Source: Schistosoma haematobium
Lineage: Eukaryota > Platyhelminthes > Trematoda > Strigeidida > Schistosomatidae
Reading direction: 5' to 3'
Length of the DNA stretch: 64,000 nucleotides
Assembly (NCBI RefSeq): GCF_000699445.3
Contig: NC_067201.1
Coordinates: 17,849,501 to 17,913,500 of the forward strand
In this document: positions 63,513-64,000 of the stretch, piece after piece
Position numbering within the stretch: the stretch's first letter is position 1
Layout: each line of letters opens with the position of its first letter
Notes under the pieces: model-generated
What the model saw: the letters and a program-made list of their open reading frames with translations, nothing else
What the model was told of the DNA's origin: nothing
The model's database searches: none
Translations under genes and position numbers: made by a program

Positions 63513-64000
63513 CATTATTTATTTATTTATTTGAACACATAAATATTGGTATAATAGAGCGCCAATATATATGCGCCACACAAAACAATGAGAATTCAAA
63601 GAGAAAGAAAAAAAGGTTGGCATAAGCCGCTCTGGCTTTCACTATACGTGCATTGATCTCATCACTCACGCCACCACCAGCACTTATATAGCTACCTAGA
63701 TACACGGACTTCTCGACTATTTTTATCTGCTTACTACCCAGGTTGAGTGCAGGTTCAGGGTCCTGTCAGTCTTGTAAAAGTACTTTGCACTTCGAAGGTG
63801 CAAATCATATACCATGCCTACGAACACTAATTGCCAACCGACTTAGTGAGGGTTGTATGTCTCGAGTATCATTGCACAGTAAGACAATATCATCTGCATA
63901 CTCAAGGTCGAGAAGTCTTTCTCCAGGCAACAAACCCACACTACCATTACTTACATCCATCAGAGCTGTTTCCAGAATTTCATCGATGGCAAAGTTCGAG
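63513..64000 (-). mobile_element. RTE-like element 3' end with RT, runs off the edge
   Basis: On the minus strand RT blocks SVGLLPGERLLDLEYADD, IVLLCNDTRDIQPSLSRL and SVYLGSYISAGGGVSDEIN lead into a 3' end with a TAAA-type tail (plus strand TTATTTATTTATTTATTTGA). Two in-frame TGA codons lie between YADD and the YLGSYIS block, so it is dead. The tail ties it to the repeats at 11556, 14044 and 34625, identifying those as RTE-like 3' ends. Confidence 0.85.

Overview
The window is AT-rich, intron-rich eukaryotic DNA crowded with retroelements. A tRNA-derived SINE carrying a hammerhead ribozyme, Penelope-like (PLE), RTE-like and CR1-like elements, and a Ty3/gypsy element with a CHCC-type Gag finger all point to a blood fluke (genus Schistosoma). 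The species cannot be fixed from the sequence.

Host genes are few and split by long introns. From 1 to 13.6 kb on the + strand lie the last six exons of a cGMP-dependent protein kinase (PKG). At 21.1-25.9 kb (+) is a two-exon zf-HIT protein like ZNHIT6/BCD1, a box C/D snoRNP assembly factor. Convergent with it, at 26.5-36.9 kb (-), is a multi-exon gene I do not recognise; its last exon encodes an OCRE-like tyrosine-rich repeat. At 63.1 kb (+) is a possible first exon with a signal peptide, running towards the right edge.

Mobile DNA fills most of the rest:
- A four-copy MITE family with about 24-bp inverted ends, three copies in the first PKG intron shown.
- SINE copies at 2.5 and 5.1 kb with hammerhead ribozymes at different stages of decay.
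- A decayed 1.4-kb DNA transposon (15.85-17.24 kb) and related short elements.
- A degenerate CR1-like element (17.5-20.4 kb).
- A full-length RTE-like element with a 13-bp target duplication (28.3-31.5 kb).
- A collapsed Ty3/gypsy copy (38.5-41.1 kb).
- A young Ty3/gypsy copy with LTRs that read as identical (44.07-50.94 kb).
- A second CR1/jockey-like element (54.7-57.0 kb).
- A near-perfect palindrome of about 670-bp arms made from two PLE 3' ends (61.2-62.7 kb).

The most unusual observations are the nearly intact hammerhead in the SINE, the PLE palindrome, and a repeated pattern: three unrelated retroelements are each interrupted by one in-frame TAG where the family has Trp. Exon boundaries were inferred by eye from GT/AG sites and reading-frame phase, not from transcripts.
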